A stretch of DNA of 64,000 nt. Origin: Polyporus tsugae. Taxonomy: Eukaryota; Basidiomycota; Agaricomycetes; Polyporales; Polyporaceae. The position numbers and the translations under genes are program-made. Location of the stretch: positions 1,116,001-1,180,000 of the forward strand of contig JAHRBS010000001.1 in assembly GCA_024305745.1 (NCBI GenBank), given 5' to 3'. Of the stretch, positions 31,395 through 44,705 are shown one piece after another. The notes beneath the pieces are model-generated. The model saw only the letters and a program-made list of their open reading frames with translations. It had not been told where the DNA came from and searched no databases. Position 1 is the first letter of the stretch, and each line of letters begins with the position of its first letter.

Positions 31395-34300
31395 CTACCT
31401 CCAAGTCAAAGACAGCGTGAACTTGACATCCGCGATCTCCTGCTCCTCCTCCATGAGCACTTTCCTGTCCGCACCTCGCTCAGTGACATTCCGCGGCACG
31501 CTCCTCGTCGTCTTCTCGATCGTCTCCGCATACGCCTCGACGGCCGCCCGGACGTCGTCCCCGGCGCCCTCCTCAAACACATAGTACACGTCCACGTCGT
31601 CCGTCGCCTGCAGCCCTGCGCGCTTCCGCAGCTTCTGCACGCGGTTGATGAACTCGCGCGCGAGGTACTCCGTCTGGAGCTCGGGGTGCACGGTGATGTC
31701 GAGCCGGACGACGACCTCGTTGTCCGTGTTCGTCGCGTGCTTCGCGCCGCCCTCCGTGCCGGCACCCAGCGCCTGCTCGGGGAGCTCGATGTACCGCTGC
31801 ACGGCGAGGTCGCCCGCGACGAGCTCGATGCTGTCGACGGTGAGCTTCCCGCTCTCGACGTACTTGCGCACCGCCTCGCTTGGCACGGACGGGAGCGCGT
31901 TCTTGACGCGGCCGAGGTCCTTGCGGAGCTTGCGCCCGAGCACGGCCCAGTCCGCGACGGCGCGGTATTTGACGCCTGCGGCGGCCTCGTCCGAGGTGAA
32001 GACGATGTCGCGGAGGTTGAGCTCGGACTGGACGTAGCGCTGGAGCTCCTTGACATCCTCGAGGTATTGCGGGTCGGAGTGGAAGACGAGGAGCTCCTGG
32101 AGGGGCGTCTTGAGCGAGAGGTTGTGGCGCTCACGGACAGCACGGGTGAGCTCGATGACGGCCTGCATGCGCTTGACCTTGCGCTCGATGACCTCGTCGA
32201 AGTACTCCTCCTTGACCTCCGGGAAGGGCAGGAAGTGGATGGAGCGAACGTCTCCCGCTTTGGGGTCTTCAGGGATGAACTCTCGTAAACTTTGGTAGAT
32301 GTTCTCGGTAAGGAAGGGGGTGTACGAGGACTACAGATGAGACGTCAAATTTTATGCAAGCTCGCTTCAAAGAGGATCACTACACGTACCATGGTTTGAC
32401 AGAGGGTGAGCAACGCCTCGAACAGCGTGTTGAGCGCCGCCACCGTGTCCTCCTCACCGTCTTCGCCCTTTAACCGCCTCCGGTTGAAACGGATATACCA
32501 GTTCGTGAGCTCGTCCACGAGGTCCAACAGCCGGGGAATGATGGTATACAGACGGTACGCCGCCATTTCCTCGCGCACGAGGCGGATGAGCGACTGACAC
32601 CGCGCGAGGATCCAGCGGTCCATGACGTTTGACGACACCGCGGCGTGCGCATGGTAGACGAACTTGCGGCCGGTCGTCTTCTGGAGGAGCGCTACCTGCC
32701 CGAGGAAGAAACGGAACGAGTTGAGCCAAGGGAGGAGTACGCGGGAGACGACCTCGCGGACGCCGGCCTCGCGGAAGCGGAGGTTGTCGCCGCGGACGAT
32801 GGGGGAGTTGACGAGGAACATGCGTGTCGCGTCGGCGCCGTACTGGTTGATGATGTTCATGGGGTCGGGGTAGTTCTTCAGGCTCTTGCTCATCTTCTTT
32901 CCATCCCTACAAGCTCATGGTCAAACAAAGAAGTAAAGAAGGACGGAAGGAGCATGGAGCGAGTGACTTACTCGGCGAGGACAAGACCGGTGACGATGAG
33001 GTTCTTCCACGGCGCCTTTCCAAACAGCTGTGTGCCGAGCACGAGGAGGGTATAAAACCATCCACGAGTCTGGTCAATGCCTTCTGAGACGAAGTCCGCG
33101 GGGAAAGTGCTCTCAAACAGTTCCTTGTTCTCGAAGGGATAGTGCTGAGACGCGTACGGCATGCTGCCGGACTCGAACCAACAGTCGAAGACCTCTTCAA
33201 CACGCTTAAGCTGGCCCTTGCCCCGCTTCGACGGAATGGTGATATGGTCGATCTTGTCGCGGTGGAGGTCGGTGATGCCCTTGACGCCGGACAAGGTCTC
33301 AAGCTCCTCCACAGACCCGACACAGACAATCTGAACGCCAAACGTCAACGCATAGTCCTCCAAGCAAAGATGACGGGTGTTCTAGGACACACCTCTTCCA
33401 TATCGTCGCTAACCCACAAGGGGATCGGCGTTCCCCAATACCGATTCCGCGAGATGTTCCAATCACGCGCATTGGAGATCCAGTTCCCGAAGCGGCCCTC
33501 GCCCACATGTTGCGGAACCCAGCGTGTCTCACCATTGTTGGCGACAAGTTGGTCAACGATGGGCTGGACACGGACGAACCACGCCGGGATGGCACGGTAG
33601 ATGAGCGGCGTGCCGGAGCTGGAGGAATTCGGGGTCTTTCGATTAAGAAAAGCTAAACAAACGAGGGTACATTACGCACCGCCAGCAGAAGGGGTATGAG
33701 TGGTTGGTGGTTGACTGGACGATCAGACGGCCCTTCGCCTTCAACACCTTCTGTATCTCCTTGTCAGCGGCCTGGAATTCCAAGGTGAGTGTTTCTTAAT
33801 ATCCTCCAAACAACATTTAGTAGGTCACCTTGACGTGTTGCCCTTGGAAATCCGAGACTTCGGATGTGAAACGACCAGCATCATCAATGGGACAAGGCGG
33901 CATGTCCTCGGGACGCAGGATACCGTGGGCGATGGCAATACGGTGATCGTCTTCACCGAATGCGGGTGCCTGGTGGACGATACCGGTACCCTCGTCGGCT
34001 TTGACGTACGCATCGTTGAGAACGCGGAAGGCCCTGTCTTCGAACTGTACATTCAATCTCAGGTCAGTGCACCGGATCATCACCAGACGCTGAGGGCCGC
34101 ACCTGCTCTGTGAAGTACTCGAACAATGGGATGTATCGCCAGCCCTTCATGTCCGAACCCTTATAGGTCGCAAGCTTTTTGAACTTAGCCTTTTTAGGAT
34201 CTTTGTACAGCGTGGTGAGCAGGCCCTCGTAGATGATGAAGTTTTGTTTGCGCTCTTCATCGTAGATTTTGAGATAGGTGAAGTCGGGATTTACGCAAAG

Positions 34301-35131
34301 GCCAAGATTTGATGGGAGAGTCCAAGGAGTCGTGGTCCATGCCAGGAGCGAGGTTGTGCGATCGTCGACAAGGGGGAACGCGACGGTGACCGCGGGGTCG
34401 TTGACGTCTTTGTACGCCAAGTTCGCCTCGAAATTGGAGAGGGGGGTTGTGCATCCGGTAGAGTACGGCATGACACGGAGACCACGGTAGACCTGACCTT
34501 TCTCGTTCAGTTGCTTGAATGCCCACCAGACGGACTCCATGAAGCTAGTGTTGAGCGTCTTGTAGTCATTGTCAAAGTCGATCCAGCGACCCATACGCTC
34601 TACGGTGTGGCGCCATTCGGACGCATACCGCATGACGATGGCCCGGCACTCCTCGTTGTACTTGTCGATGCCCATCTTCATGACATCGTCACGGGAGGTG
34701 ATTCCGAGCTTTTTGTCGATCTCGTGCTCGACGGGCAGACCATGGGTATCCCAGCCAAAACGACGGATGACATGGTGGCCGCTCGCGTGCGCATGTCTTG
34801 TAACAATGTCCTGCAGATGGCAGAGCTCAGGATTTTGAGTACCCGGGATAGTGTATCGTGCATACCTTGATGGTTCCGGCCAGCAGATGTCCGTAGTGCG
34901 GAAGACCAGTAGCAAATGGAGGCCCATCGTAGAACGTGAACTCGGGTCTTCCTTCTGAGAGCTTGAGACTTGTCTGAAAGGCATCGATTTCTCTCCAGTA
35001 CTCGATGACCTTTTCCTCCTCCTTGGCGAAGTTAAAAGGCGCAGACACTACATGGCATCGGCTAGATTAGTTTCGAGCGCGCGGAGAACTTGAAGCTTCG
35101 TGCACTCACGACTGTGTGGGGGAAACGACAT
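31395..35131 (-). CDS. ILS1: Isoleucyl-tRNA synthetase, cytosolic
   Basis: Nine exons: 35110..35131, 34866..35047, 34103..34810, 33829..34044, 33680..33771, 33393..33618, 32972..33330, 32390..32906 and 31395..32330, giving 1085 residues, normal for the eukaryotic enzyme. The class I HIGH motif appears as HYGH ([11 protein letters not shown], about residue 55), then [15 protein letters not shown], the editing domain ([28 protein letters not shown]), [12 protein letters not shown], and [12 protein letters not shown] near residue 605. The anticodon-binding domain and a eukaryotic C-terminal extension follow. It charges tRNA-Ile using ATP and edits Val-tRNA-Ile. The first exon codes only MSFPPHS. 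A GATCA tandem repeat lies upstream. Confidence 0.97.
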
Positions 35132-35836
35132 GGTGTGTCGGATATGTGAGGCAAGGAGCCTCCTTATTATGTATATGTATGGAGGGAGAGGAGAGGATGA
35201 CTCGGGAGACAACTTGACAAGCTGAGATGCGCAGGTCGCCCGAGTCAACTTCAAGTCCTGGGCCACTTCCCTCCCTTACCCATATAAGCGCCCAAAATCT
35301 CGTAAACGATCAGATCAGATCAGATCAGATCGCTCCCTCTGCCATACACTCGGTCCGGAGCGCCGGTGCGTAACCTACTGCAAGTTCTTGCGCTTGCGTT
35401 TCCCTTATAACGCTTTTCGGAGACATCTATCACGTTTAGGTTGCGGTCTCACCAGTCACCCGTCAAAAAGAGCCCGCAGAATACACCATAACGGAACACC
35501 ACTTATGTGCCCAGTACCATACAGCCATGACATATAACAAAAGCACTAATTGGACGACGCAAGATGAATATTTGGCTGAACCCTTGATCAGTGTATGTGC
35601 AAGATCAACGTAACAGTAATTCACCTGGGGTTACGGGGGTAATCAGATGCTGCAGCCCGAAGCCTCCCACGGAGACGGTGGCGTATGTCATGCGCGTATT
35701 CATCGTGCATAAGAGGATGGAAAAGTACTCGTACATACACACCACATAACCCCATGTCGGCACCTCGCCGAAGCACGCCATCCACGCTAGGACGATGAGC
35801 AAATGGTATGATAAAAATGAAGTACATGTACATCGT
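35132..35836. other. Intergenic region between IleRS start and RPL12 stop
   Basis: About 0.7 kb holding the IleRS promoter and the 3' flank of RPL12. Apart from the GATCA repeat at 35308 no element was recognised. Confidence 0.4.
35308..35331. repeat. Short tandem repeat (GATCA)n
   Basis: Almost five copies of the pentamer GATCA lie in a row about 180 bp upstream of the IleRS start codon. Confidence 0.9.
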
Positions 35837-36516
35837 CTACTCCTCTGGCACCTCAATCTCCCCATTGTTGATCTGGTCAATAATATCGTGAGGAGGCTGG
35901 CCGTCAACTGTGCAGCCGACCGACTGTGCCGTGCCCAGGATCTCCTTCGCGCCGTTCGCGAGCGTCTTTGCGAGCGATTTTGACCGCATGGTGCGCGCAA
36001 TGTCGAGCACCTCGTCGAAGGTGATGTTACCGGAGTGCTTGATGTTCTTCTCCTTCTTGCGGTCGCGTGGAGGCTCTGTTGCACGAAGGAGGCGGGATGA
36101 ACCTTCCGATACTGCTGCAGCAACGAAAACTGAACACACCCTTGAGAGCCTTAATGACAAGCGATGATGCCGAGGGAACGACGTCGACCTTGGCTTGACG
36201 GTTTTGGATCGTAAGTTGGACAGTTACCCGGAGACCCTTCCAGGCGCCGGTGGCTTTTGCGATATCTTCACCGACCTTCTTCGGTGACTGCATGGGGCAA
36301 GCGTTCGGAAACCTAGCTCCCCATAGAACGTTACTGAGAGAGACGTACGAGACCAAGAGGACCGATTTTGGGGGCAAGTGCCGACGAGGCACCGACTTCA
36401 CCTCCTGTCGCCCGCAGGTAGATGATCTTGATTTCGTTGGGGTCCTAGAATTGCGCGGCCGTAAGCGGATATTGGGAATGCTCAAGAGCGAGGAGACGCA
36501 CAATCTTGGGGGCCAT
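35837..36516 (-). CDS. RPL12: 60S ribosomal protein L12 (uL11)
   Basis: Four exons: 36502..36516, 36349..36444, 36140..36287 and 35837..36075, giving 165 residues, exactly the usual length. The first exon codes only MAPKI. Later parts read [58 protein letters not shown] and the C-terminal [17 protein letters not shown]. The protein binds 28S rRNA at the GTPase-associated centre under the P-stalk. Many small exons near the start are typical of fungal ribosomal protein genes. It is divergent from the cyclin gene with 371 bp between start codons. Confidence 0.96.
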
Positions 36517-36887
36517 GGCGAGTGTTGAGGGGGAGGGAAGGACTGGCGGCGAGAGTACACAGTTACGGTACGAGCGGGTAGATTCGTTTAGTCTCGCACG
36601 CGGGCGTGTAGTTGAGAATAAGGTTTGGCTGGGGCTGAGGTGCTGTATAGATGACCGGAAGATGCCGAGAGACAGACTCTGGCGGGGGACTGGGGCCGGG
36701 CCGGTGTAGGTGATGTCCGATAAGATCGTGGGAGCAAGGCGAGGGCTGGCCCGGGTGCGGGGTCGGTCTCGGGACCGACTTGGGCGTGACATCCCTGTCA
36801 GTGTGTCTCATCCCTGCGTCTCCTCCATCCCTGCTTTGTCGACAATACTCCTAGGCGGACGGCGGACTTGGATGCCGCAATGGGTGG
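36517..36887. promoter_or_regulatory. Bidirectional promoter region (RPL12 / cyclin)
   Basis: 371 bp separate the two divergent start codons, so both promoters must lie here or overlap the genes. Pyrimidine-rich and CG-rich tracts are present; no TATA box was seen for either gene. Confidence 0.45.
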
Positions 36888-38067
36888 ATGGAATCTCAAG
36901 AGAGGGTCGAACTGCCGGCTGCCTTTGAGGACGTCGATGTAGACATCCTCGTCCGCCTTATAGGTCCGTATATCTTCCCAGCCTCTCCCTTCTCGTACTT
37001 TCCGCTCACTGCCCCCATACCTTCCCCGCGTAGCCGATATGATGGAACGTTTGATGGCTCACAACGACCAAGTACCTCTCTCCCCGTGCGTCAAACCCTT
37101 GCAAGTTCTGCAGGGCGACGTTGCCGATGACACTACTTCCGAACGCATAGCAAAAGTCTAACACGCTTCCACTCGCGCTCCGCCCCAGGCATCTCCGTCA
37201 TAGACTACCTACGGCGCATTGTCAAATTCACTAAAGCTGAGGTACGTCCGCACACCTCCCGCTGCCACCACGAAGCACTTACATCTCCAACCATCGCAGC
37301 GGTCATGCCTTCTAATCACCCTCCACTATATCGATCAAATATCCGTTCGGATGCCCGCCTTCGTCCTCTCCTCCCTCACCTGCCATCGCTTCGTGATAAC
37401 ATCTATATGCGTGTCAAGCAAGTGCCTCTGCGATGCATTTCACAGCAACAGTGTTTACGCGAAGGTTGGCGGCATACCAGTCACAGAACTCAACGTCCTC
37501 GAGCGCGAGTTCTTGCGCATGATCAACTGGAACCTAACGGTGAGCCTTCCCGTCCTTCGCTCTGTCCCTTCGACCTCCCACGCCCCGTCTCGGTAACTTG
37601 ACAAATCGACTGAACTCGCGCTCCTCCTCTCCAAAACATGGTGGCTATGTGGCGCCGACCCACGCACGTTCTTCGTTCCCCGCGCTTAGTGCACCCGCGA
37701 AACCCTTCAGGAATACTACGTGAACCTCGTCCGGACCTACAGCAAGGGCGGCTTCGTCATCGCAGACGCCTCCTCGAGCAGCATATCCTCGGACAGTGAC
37801 ATGGACTACGACCTCTCACCCGCCGCGTCCCCCGCCCCCCACCCCCCGCTCCACATCCTCCAAGCCCAGCGACGAAACGGTGCCGGCCCCGGGCCGTCCA
37901 CGAGCAGCAACACTCTCGCCCGCCGCGAGCCGTCGACGATCCTCGTCGACCCCGCCACGGTCGCTCCGGAGTCCCCGAATCCGCCCACGGTCGAGCAGAA
38001 CATGGCCTTCGCGGCGCTCCAGCAACGACAGGAGTCCGAGTCCGAGTCGGAGATGGACCTCTGCTGA
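36888..38067 (+). CDS. Pho80/Pcl-type cyclin
   Basis: Exons 36888..36963, 37034..37085, 37157..37241, 37300..37539 and 37690..38067 give 276 residues. The cyclin box is spread over exons 2-5: DMMERLMAHND, LTRFHSRSAPGISVIDYLRRI (basic patch typical of Pho80-like cyclins), LLITLHYIDQISVRMP, FVITSICVSSKCLCD, ELNVLEREFLRMINWNLT. The C-terminal 90 residues are Ser/Pro-rich with an acidic end (ESESESEMDLC). These cyclins partner Pho85-like CDKs in phosphate, glycogen and cell-cycle control. Family and fold are clear; the exact Pcl subgroup is not. An intron in frame with a GTGAGC donor ends exon 4. Confidence 0.91.
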
Positions 38068-39439
38068 GCCTGATTGTCATCTGTCCACGTTGGTTACGGT
38101 TCGGATCGGATCTGCCAGAGGGCGACAGGATCTCCGTTGCTTGCTCGGATCCCGCTCGGTTGCTTCACAGCTGTGGTTAACGAGCGCACACGGTCCTTGA
38201 TCTGGATACTAGGTGGGCGTGTGCGGTGCGGTGCGGTGTGCGGTGCGAGGTGTGGAGCGTAGAGGAACGAGCCGGATATTAAGTTAGAGTAGTACAATAA
38301 GACAGTAGCTACAACGCAGTGCCCCCACAATACTAGTACTCAGCCGCGACCACATACGACATGTCGGACGTACGGCCTTGTGAAGTTTTAGTAGTATCAC
38401 ACGCAGACAGAAACGGACACGGACACGGACGCAGACACAAACACAGATACAGAGGCACGGAAAGCTTTCCAAGGAGTGGCGCAAGTAAATAACAAACCAG
38501 TGCAAAAAGAGTGTCCGATGTGACGATCTAAGTACCATCCTAGTTACAACTACTACTACTACTACGTAGTGTGCGTGCAAAACGAGCGGGGGACGGACGA
38601 GGAGAAGGAGTTTCCAGTCCGACGCGAGCCATGTGTATATGTAAGACACAAACTTGGTTAAATGTACAGTTACGGAATACGAGAGTGCAAAAGCAAAGTT
38701 AGCGAGTGTGGATAGTTGGCTGGTACTGGATGGATTGGTCGATGGCAGGGGGTAGATGGGTGCAGGGGCGGAGTGCAATGGAGGTAGTAATAATTACAGA
38801 TGAATGAATCCATGAGTGCGTCTCGAACCAGCGATGACGACGACCCGACAGCGAGCTCCTTGTAGACATAGAGAACTATGTCCAACCAATGTATTCTCAA
38901 CGACAGGGAAGTATCGTACAAGGCAGTTGCGACATTGGTGGCTGGAGAATACGCTACGGTGGATGGGCAAGTCGTCTAAGCGAGTGGGAGGGTGTGAAAG
39001 TCAACAGTCCGTGCTCGGCCTCGCCTTCACGCGCCGAGCGTGCGCGTGGGGAAGAGGGGTGAGACGCAGCGTGGGTGCAAGGTCAATTAGGCGATGACAA
39101 GGAAGAATACACGTGTGAGGGCACTTGATGATGAGGCAGATAAGATGAGTTGTGCAGGGGGGTGAGGAATTGCATGCGAGGAGAGGAGAGGGGAAAGGCT
39201 GAACGAATGTGTGTCACGACAAAGAAGGAACGAGTCTCGTCTTTTCATCCGTGGAACCGTGTCAACGCCAGTGTCGACACGATGCCCAATATACAACGCG
39301 GGACCTTGAGCGGCGAGCAGCAACGAGGACCCGGTGACGTGAACCGAGCGAACTGACATGGCAAGGCAAGAAGAGAGATGAGACGAGCAAGACCGACCGC
39401 ACTCTGCATGAGCTCCGGGAGCAGCGCCAGGCAGCGCGC
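38068..39439. other. Convergent intergenic region with simple repeats
   Basis: About 1.4 kb between the 3' ends of the cyclin and kinase genes. It holds several low-complexity tracts: GTGCG repeats near 38217-38245, ACACGGAC/ACAGA-type repeats at 38400-38455 and a (TAC)n run at 38547-38566. No coding sequence was recognised. Confidence 0.5.
38547..38566. repeat. Microsatellite (TAC)n
   Basis: About six tandem ACT/TAC units inside the convergent intergenic region; neighbouring GTGCG-rich and ACGGAC-rich tracts make the area repetitive. Confidence 0.85.
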
Positions 39440-42400
39440 TCACCGGCGAAGGGCAGACAGCATCTTCGCAAGCGCGTTGATCTGTCCCTTCTGCACCTTC
39501 CGCGGCGTCCCATCATGCGAATCCCCTCCTTCTCGGTCTCGGCTACCACCGTCGTCACGATCCAGGTCGGTCGTGCTCGTAGCCGCATCCTGACGCTGAC
39601 CGAGGCCAAGCGGCGACTTTGGATGCAGCGGACGCTCGGTGATCGTGTCCAAGGTGATGTCATTCGGCTTGTTCGCCCGCCGTTTGCGCACAGGTGGGCC
39701 ACCGAACTTCGCGTCGTCTGGGTTCGCGTACATCTGGCGAGGCAACTGGTACAACTCCCATGGTGTGCCGGTGACGACTGTACGATGGGTTAGTGAGCTA
39801 GGCACCAATAGGGCGGCATGGTCAATAAAGCACGACTCACACTTGACGTTCGCCGGCATTTGCGAATGGGAAGAGTCCTGGGTGTACTTGCTACCCTGAC
39901 TGCGCCAGCTCTGCGACGACACGCTCGTCGCCGCAGTGGCCACAGAACGCGAGCTGTTGTTGCTGTACCGCGTGAACGTCGAGGTGGACGTGCCCACACT
40001 GGACATGGAGCTCCGCCAGTTACTCGACGCCGTGGAACTCGCGCTCGAGGCCAACGGCCGCCCGCTCCGCGCGCTAGACGGCGAGACTGCGCGCTCGGAC
40101 CTCTTGTCCCCGTTGTTGGCGTAAGGACCGCCGTAGCGCCGCTCGGGGCTGCCGCGTGCTTGCGACGAGCGGAACGGGGAGCCCGACGTGGAGGGACCCC
40201 AAGTGTTGCTGGCGTTCGGGCTGGCAATATGCGCGTTCTTGGGACGACGACCACGGGCCCTCGAGTCATCGAAATCGCCGAAGCTACCAAATTCGCGCTC
40301 GCTGTCGCGCTCCGAGTGGTGGGACGCGGGTACCGGCGACGACTTGGGGGAAGGCACAGAGGGCGCATTCAAGCTCATGAGCAAGTTCGTGACGTTGCTA
40401 GCCGTCGCGGACATCGGCTTGCCACCTGGACTTGGCGCATCGGGAGAACTGGGTGCACCCTCGGGAGCAGGAGACAGCTTCGCGCCAGCGGCGGCGTTCG
40501 CGTTGTTCTTGCCGAAGGAGAGCTTCCACTTGGACGACTTCTTCGATATCGAAGGAATTGAGGGACTGAAAGACGTGAGAGAAGGAGGAACGGCTGCATT
40601 AAGGAGGGACATCGGCGGCAACGCCATGGCGGGGGAAATAGGGTGAGGGATCGGAGGGACGTCGGAGGCGGCCGACACTTGCGTGTTGCCAGAGTGTCGC
40701 GAAGTGCGCGAGATCTCGCGAGCAAGCGCCTGAGATGCTTGTGCAAGGGTCTCGAGGGTAACATCGTGCGCGGACGATGGGGAGATCGGGGAGATCGTCG
40801 ACGAACCCTTCCCCTTGCGAGCACCGCGCTTGCGTCGCTTGTGGGTGGAAGCCGAGCGAGAGTCTGTTTCGCCCTCCACCTCCGCCTCGGCGTCGTGGTC
40901 ATGTTGGTCGTGACGGTCATGAAGATGATCTCCCGTGTGCTCTTGCTCGAACTCGCCATCGGGGACAGGCGGGAGAGTCATAGTGCCCTCATGTTTGTGC
41001 TCGAACGCAGCACCAAAGGACGGGTCCCGCGACATGTTGCGAGAAGCGCGACGGGACACGCCCTCTGCAGCAATGAGAGAGTTGCGGAGAGAAGGTCGGC
41101 GAGAGTGGGGAATGGAAGAGAGACGGTGGCCCCGCACAGAGGCGATGGAGATGGTGCGAGTGTGGCCGTGAATCGAGGGACTTCCCAGAAGGTTGGGTAA
41201 GTCCTTGATCCAGTTACCAAAGGTACGGGCAGAGACGCGCTTGGAGTCGTCCTTTGGATCGTCAAGGATACAGAAGACATTGTTGGCCAAGAACTCAGCA
41301 ACAGGGAGGGTCATGCCGGAGAAACGCTGCAGGAAGAAGTTGACGGGCTGTTGGCAGTAGAGCTCGAACGACGAGCACACGCCTTGCGTAGTGTCCGTCC
41401 AAGGGTTATAATGGTACAACCTGTAACAAAGGTTAGCATCACGGTCGCGTGCTATATATGTGCAGCAACGCACATATTGATAAGCACGATACCAAGTGAC
41501 CAGACGTCGGCAGCTCGCGGTGAATAAGTAGGATGTATGTTATTACGGCATTCTTTTTGGTTCGTATCAGTATGGGCTAACTCATTGAAGGACACCGACA
41601 ACGTACCGAAACTCATATAGGGAGCGCTACCACAATCCATATCCGCCGAATCGACATCGGTGGTGGACAGGCCAAAGTCAGTGAGCTTGACGACGACCTT
41701 GCGCTCTGACCGTCCGTCAGAAAGCTTGATCCACCCGTCGGTAACAATAAAGTTCTCGGGCTTGATGTCGCGATGGAAAACTGAATGATCGTGGCATGTG
41801 GCCACCGCCTCGCACATCTGCGAGAACATCGATGCGATGAGGCGGAGGCGCGTGCGCGACAGGAGCTGCGAAGGAGCAAGCGCAGAAAGAAGGCTTGGGG
41901 TTGGTGGTGTACGAGATGCGCAGCTTGAGTCCGAAACAGGTGGCGAGGTCGACAGGTCGGTTGTTGATGGGTCGGTTTCGTAATGGTCACGAGCTTGTTC
42001 GAGGAAATAAAAAAGGTCTTCACCGGGGACAAACTCGAGAAGGAGAAGCAAGAAGGACCGGGTCTCGAGACTCCGATGAAGGGTGACGATGTTGGGGTGT
42101 GCGGGGAGGGATTGATGTATCGTAGCCTACAAGGGCGAAATCGTTCAGCGACCACGTCAGATTGCGCATATATGCGGGAAATACCTCAAACAGCTGGGCT
42201 GTGAGCGCATCCTCGTCGAGGTTCGCTTTCGACAGCACTTTGACAGCGTATTCGCGGCCGTATTCCGTAGACTGGTTACCGGGCGATCCATCTTCTAGGT
42301 CCATGCGCCCGAATGCAGCAACATGGCCGTCGTCGGAAGGCAGAGGACGCGAAAGAACTTCGCGTACAAGATACACGACAGCGTAGCTGCCGGTACCGAG

Positions 42401-42958
42401 CTTCCTTACGACCTCAAACTCCTTGGCCGGTTCATCATAGTCGACCCGCGGCTCAGATGAGCTTATCGGGACCCGTGAAATGATCTCACCCTGAAGGCAT
42501 AACCCCTCTCCGACCAAGTCACCCCGAGAGAGGACGTCAACGATACTCGAAGACACCGACGAGTGTCCGCTTGAGCGCGAGCGATCGTCAAACGAGGGGA
42601 GGTTTGAGCGGAGAGGGTGGGGAGAACGAGAGACGGGACTGGAGAGCTGCCGAGGCGAAGAAGTAAGAGAAGAGTGATGGATGAGCTTTGCGGGAGGGGG
42701 GAAGGGGGAGGGGAAGGGGGAAGGATAGGTGGAGTCAGAGGCCGACGATGGGGGAGATAGAGCAGTGGTGATGGAAAGCGGGGTTACGGGGAGGAAGGGG
42801 GGTCGAGGCGAGACGAGGCGATGCTCGTGAATGGGGAGCTTTGTGAGTCGGGAAGAGAGGCCATTGCGCCGATCGTCGTGGTCTCTATCTCTACCTGCGG
42901 GAGCGCGCTTCGAGGAGGAGAGGGAGAGTGGGGGGAGCTGGACTGGGTACTGCAACAT
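39440..42958 (-). CDS. Serine/threonine protein kinase with long disordered tail (Ran1/Sks1/Ksp1-like)
   Basis: Five exons: 42185..42958, 41607..42126, 41474..41552, 39841..41420 and 39440..39777, giving 1096 residues. A Ser/Pro-rich head of about 180 residues precedes the kinase domain: FEVVRKLGTGSYAVVYLVRE (Gly loop), EYAVKVLSKANL (catalytic Lys), LLLEFVPGEDLFYFLEQ, FHRDIKPENFIV, VVKLTDFGLSTTD, SPRAADVWSLGIVLINM and DPKDDSKRVSARTF. Low-complexity insertions lie between subdomains III-IV and V-VI. The tail of about 600 residues is Ser-rich with few motifs. The catalytic residues are present, so it should be active. Subfamily assignment from memory is moderate. The last intron (39778..39840, 63 nt) is a multiple of three. 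Confidence 0.88.
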
Positions 42959-44705
42959 TAGAAAACAAGCTAGGTCGTAAGCCGGGCGGTTCTACGCTCT
43001 GTTCTTCTCGAGGGAGGAGAGTCGGGCGAGATGTCCAGGGGAAGGATGAGGCTACAGACGGACGAGAACTGGCTCGATATGCATGCAGATAGGTGGCGGT
43101 GAGGGAAGCCTGACCAGTCGATGGGGGGTGGCTCTCCTTCGAGACTCCTGTCGGACACGGGGAGGCTCGGACGCCCCAGGACGTCTGCGAGCGGAGGGCA
43201 AGCCTGGCTTGGAAGAAGCGAGAGGCAGGCAGACTTGTGGGAGATGGCAGCAGGGAGCAAAGCTGGCGAGCGGGGATTGAAATAGGGCGCATGCGGATAA
43301 GGGGATGTGATGGCCGATTGGGGCAAGGCGAGGGAGTCTGGGTCAGAAAGGGGCTCGCGGGGCCAGAGGAGGACGGACACTCACCGCTGCGACTTCCACT
43401 GGGAGAGGGACGGCCGAGAGGAGGAAGAGGGAGGAGAGAAGAGAAGAGGACGGGCACGAGGAGATTCGGGCTAGTCTATGGGGACGGGGGCGACCTGGCG
43501 CAGCACATGGTCTTCGCCTTCCACGGAGCCACGCGTGTCTTCTTCTACCATTCCTTATTTCACCCATTATTATCCCTCCCGTCCTGCCACGGCTTATTCG
43601 CAGAGCGGTGCACGCTGTTTCAATACCATCAGCCCCCATCACATCTATCCATCCACCCACCCATCTCTATTCCCGTCCGCGTGCTCCCAAGCCCATGTGC
43701 CCCCCACCACTCCCCGACCCTCGCAGCCCATTTCCCCGTCCCTTCCCCGGCCACCCCCCGCCCCGGCCCCGACCATGCCGCCCCCGACGTCCTCGGCTGC
43801 GTCCTCCCCATCTGCCCCCCGACAGCGGCCAACACCACATCCTCTCCCGCGCTCCGCCCTCACACTCTCCCTCCTTCCTGTGAGAACTGCGCCTTGTGCA
43901 TCCTGATCACGCCCCCCTCCCCTCTCTCACCACACCCACACGAACGTTCGCTGAATCGCTGCAGTCTCCGCTCTGCCGGACTCCCTTGTCAAACCTCTCA
44001 CCCGGGTAACCTCTCATCAGCACGGCAGGTGGACGTGGACAAATCCTCGTCCTTGTTCATATCCCTTTTCGGCACACATCCAAGGCGTCGTGCCGCGCAG
44101 CCTGTGCGTGCGCCCATATGAAGCCATATGCTTCCGGTCAATCGTCAGGCACCACCCGGGGCCCTTCGCCCACCCTGATCCTGGCCTGACATGAGCAATC
44201 TCTGTAAACCTAGGAACTGAACTGCCCCCGAACTCGGTCGTAGGGCCGGAGCAAACACACCCGCTTGCTGGGGGAAAGGACCGCCGCAGTCCGGACGATA
44301 CGGATGTGACGCAGTCGTCGACGTTCACGGCTCGTGTGCTTGCGGTAGATAAACAGAGAACCCAGATTAATCGAACATCATTCTTTCACCGCCGGCATCC
44401 GTTCTTTTGGGGGAGAGTGCATGACCGGAGCCTAACACCGTTGTCGCATTAAAATTGCGGCATGCGGCTTCCCAGCTTCGAATTCTTCCAGATAGAGCGC
44501 TCCCAGTAACCAGAATCCATGGCGTCGTGCGGTTATGGCATACCTCATCTGGGCCTTGGCTGTGCCTCCGTAACCAAGCTATCATAAATACACAGAAAAC
44601 GCCACGCCAATTTCAAACCATTCGAACCAACAAACCCAGCAAACAAACGCATGTTGATCGACCGCTGCGCACACCCTCCGCGTTATCCGCATTTGTACCT
44701 CTGCG
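42959..44705. other. Intergenic region upstream of the kinase
   Basis: About 1.75 kb. The part next to the kinase (42959-43600) is strongly purine/pyrimidine-biased and may be a long 5' leader. Plus-strand frames at 43237..44121 and minus frames at 42891..43457 are low-complexity and not believed. No repeat or RNA gene was seen. Confidence 0.4.

Noticed and set aside
31686..32288. Long plus-strand open frames opposite the IleRS gene
   Set aside because: They mirror high-GC codons of the IleRS exon on the other strand; the minus frame carries all family motifs.
39818..40561. Plus-strand frame of about 247 codons within the kinase gene
   Set aside because: Arg/Gly-rich shadow of the Ser-rich minus frame, with no recognisable domain.
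43237..44121. Plus-strand open frame of 294 codons upstream of the kinase
   Set aside because: Pro/Ser/His-rich low-complexity translation with no domain; explained by strand composition bias.
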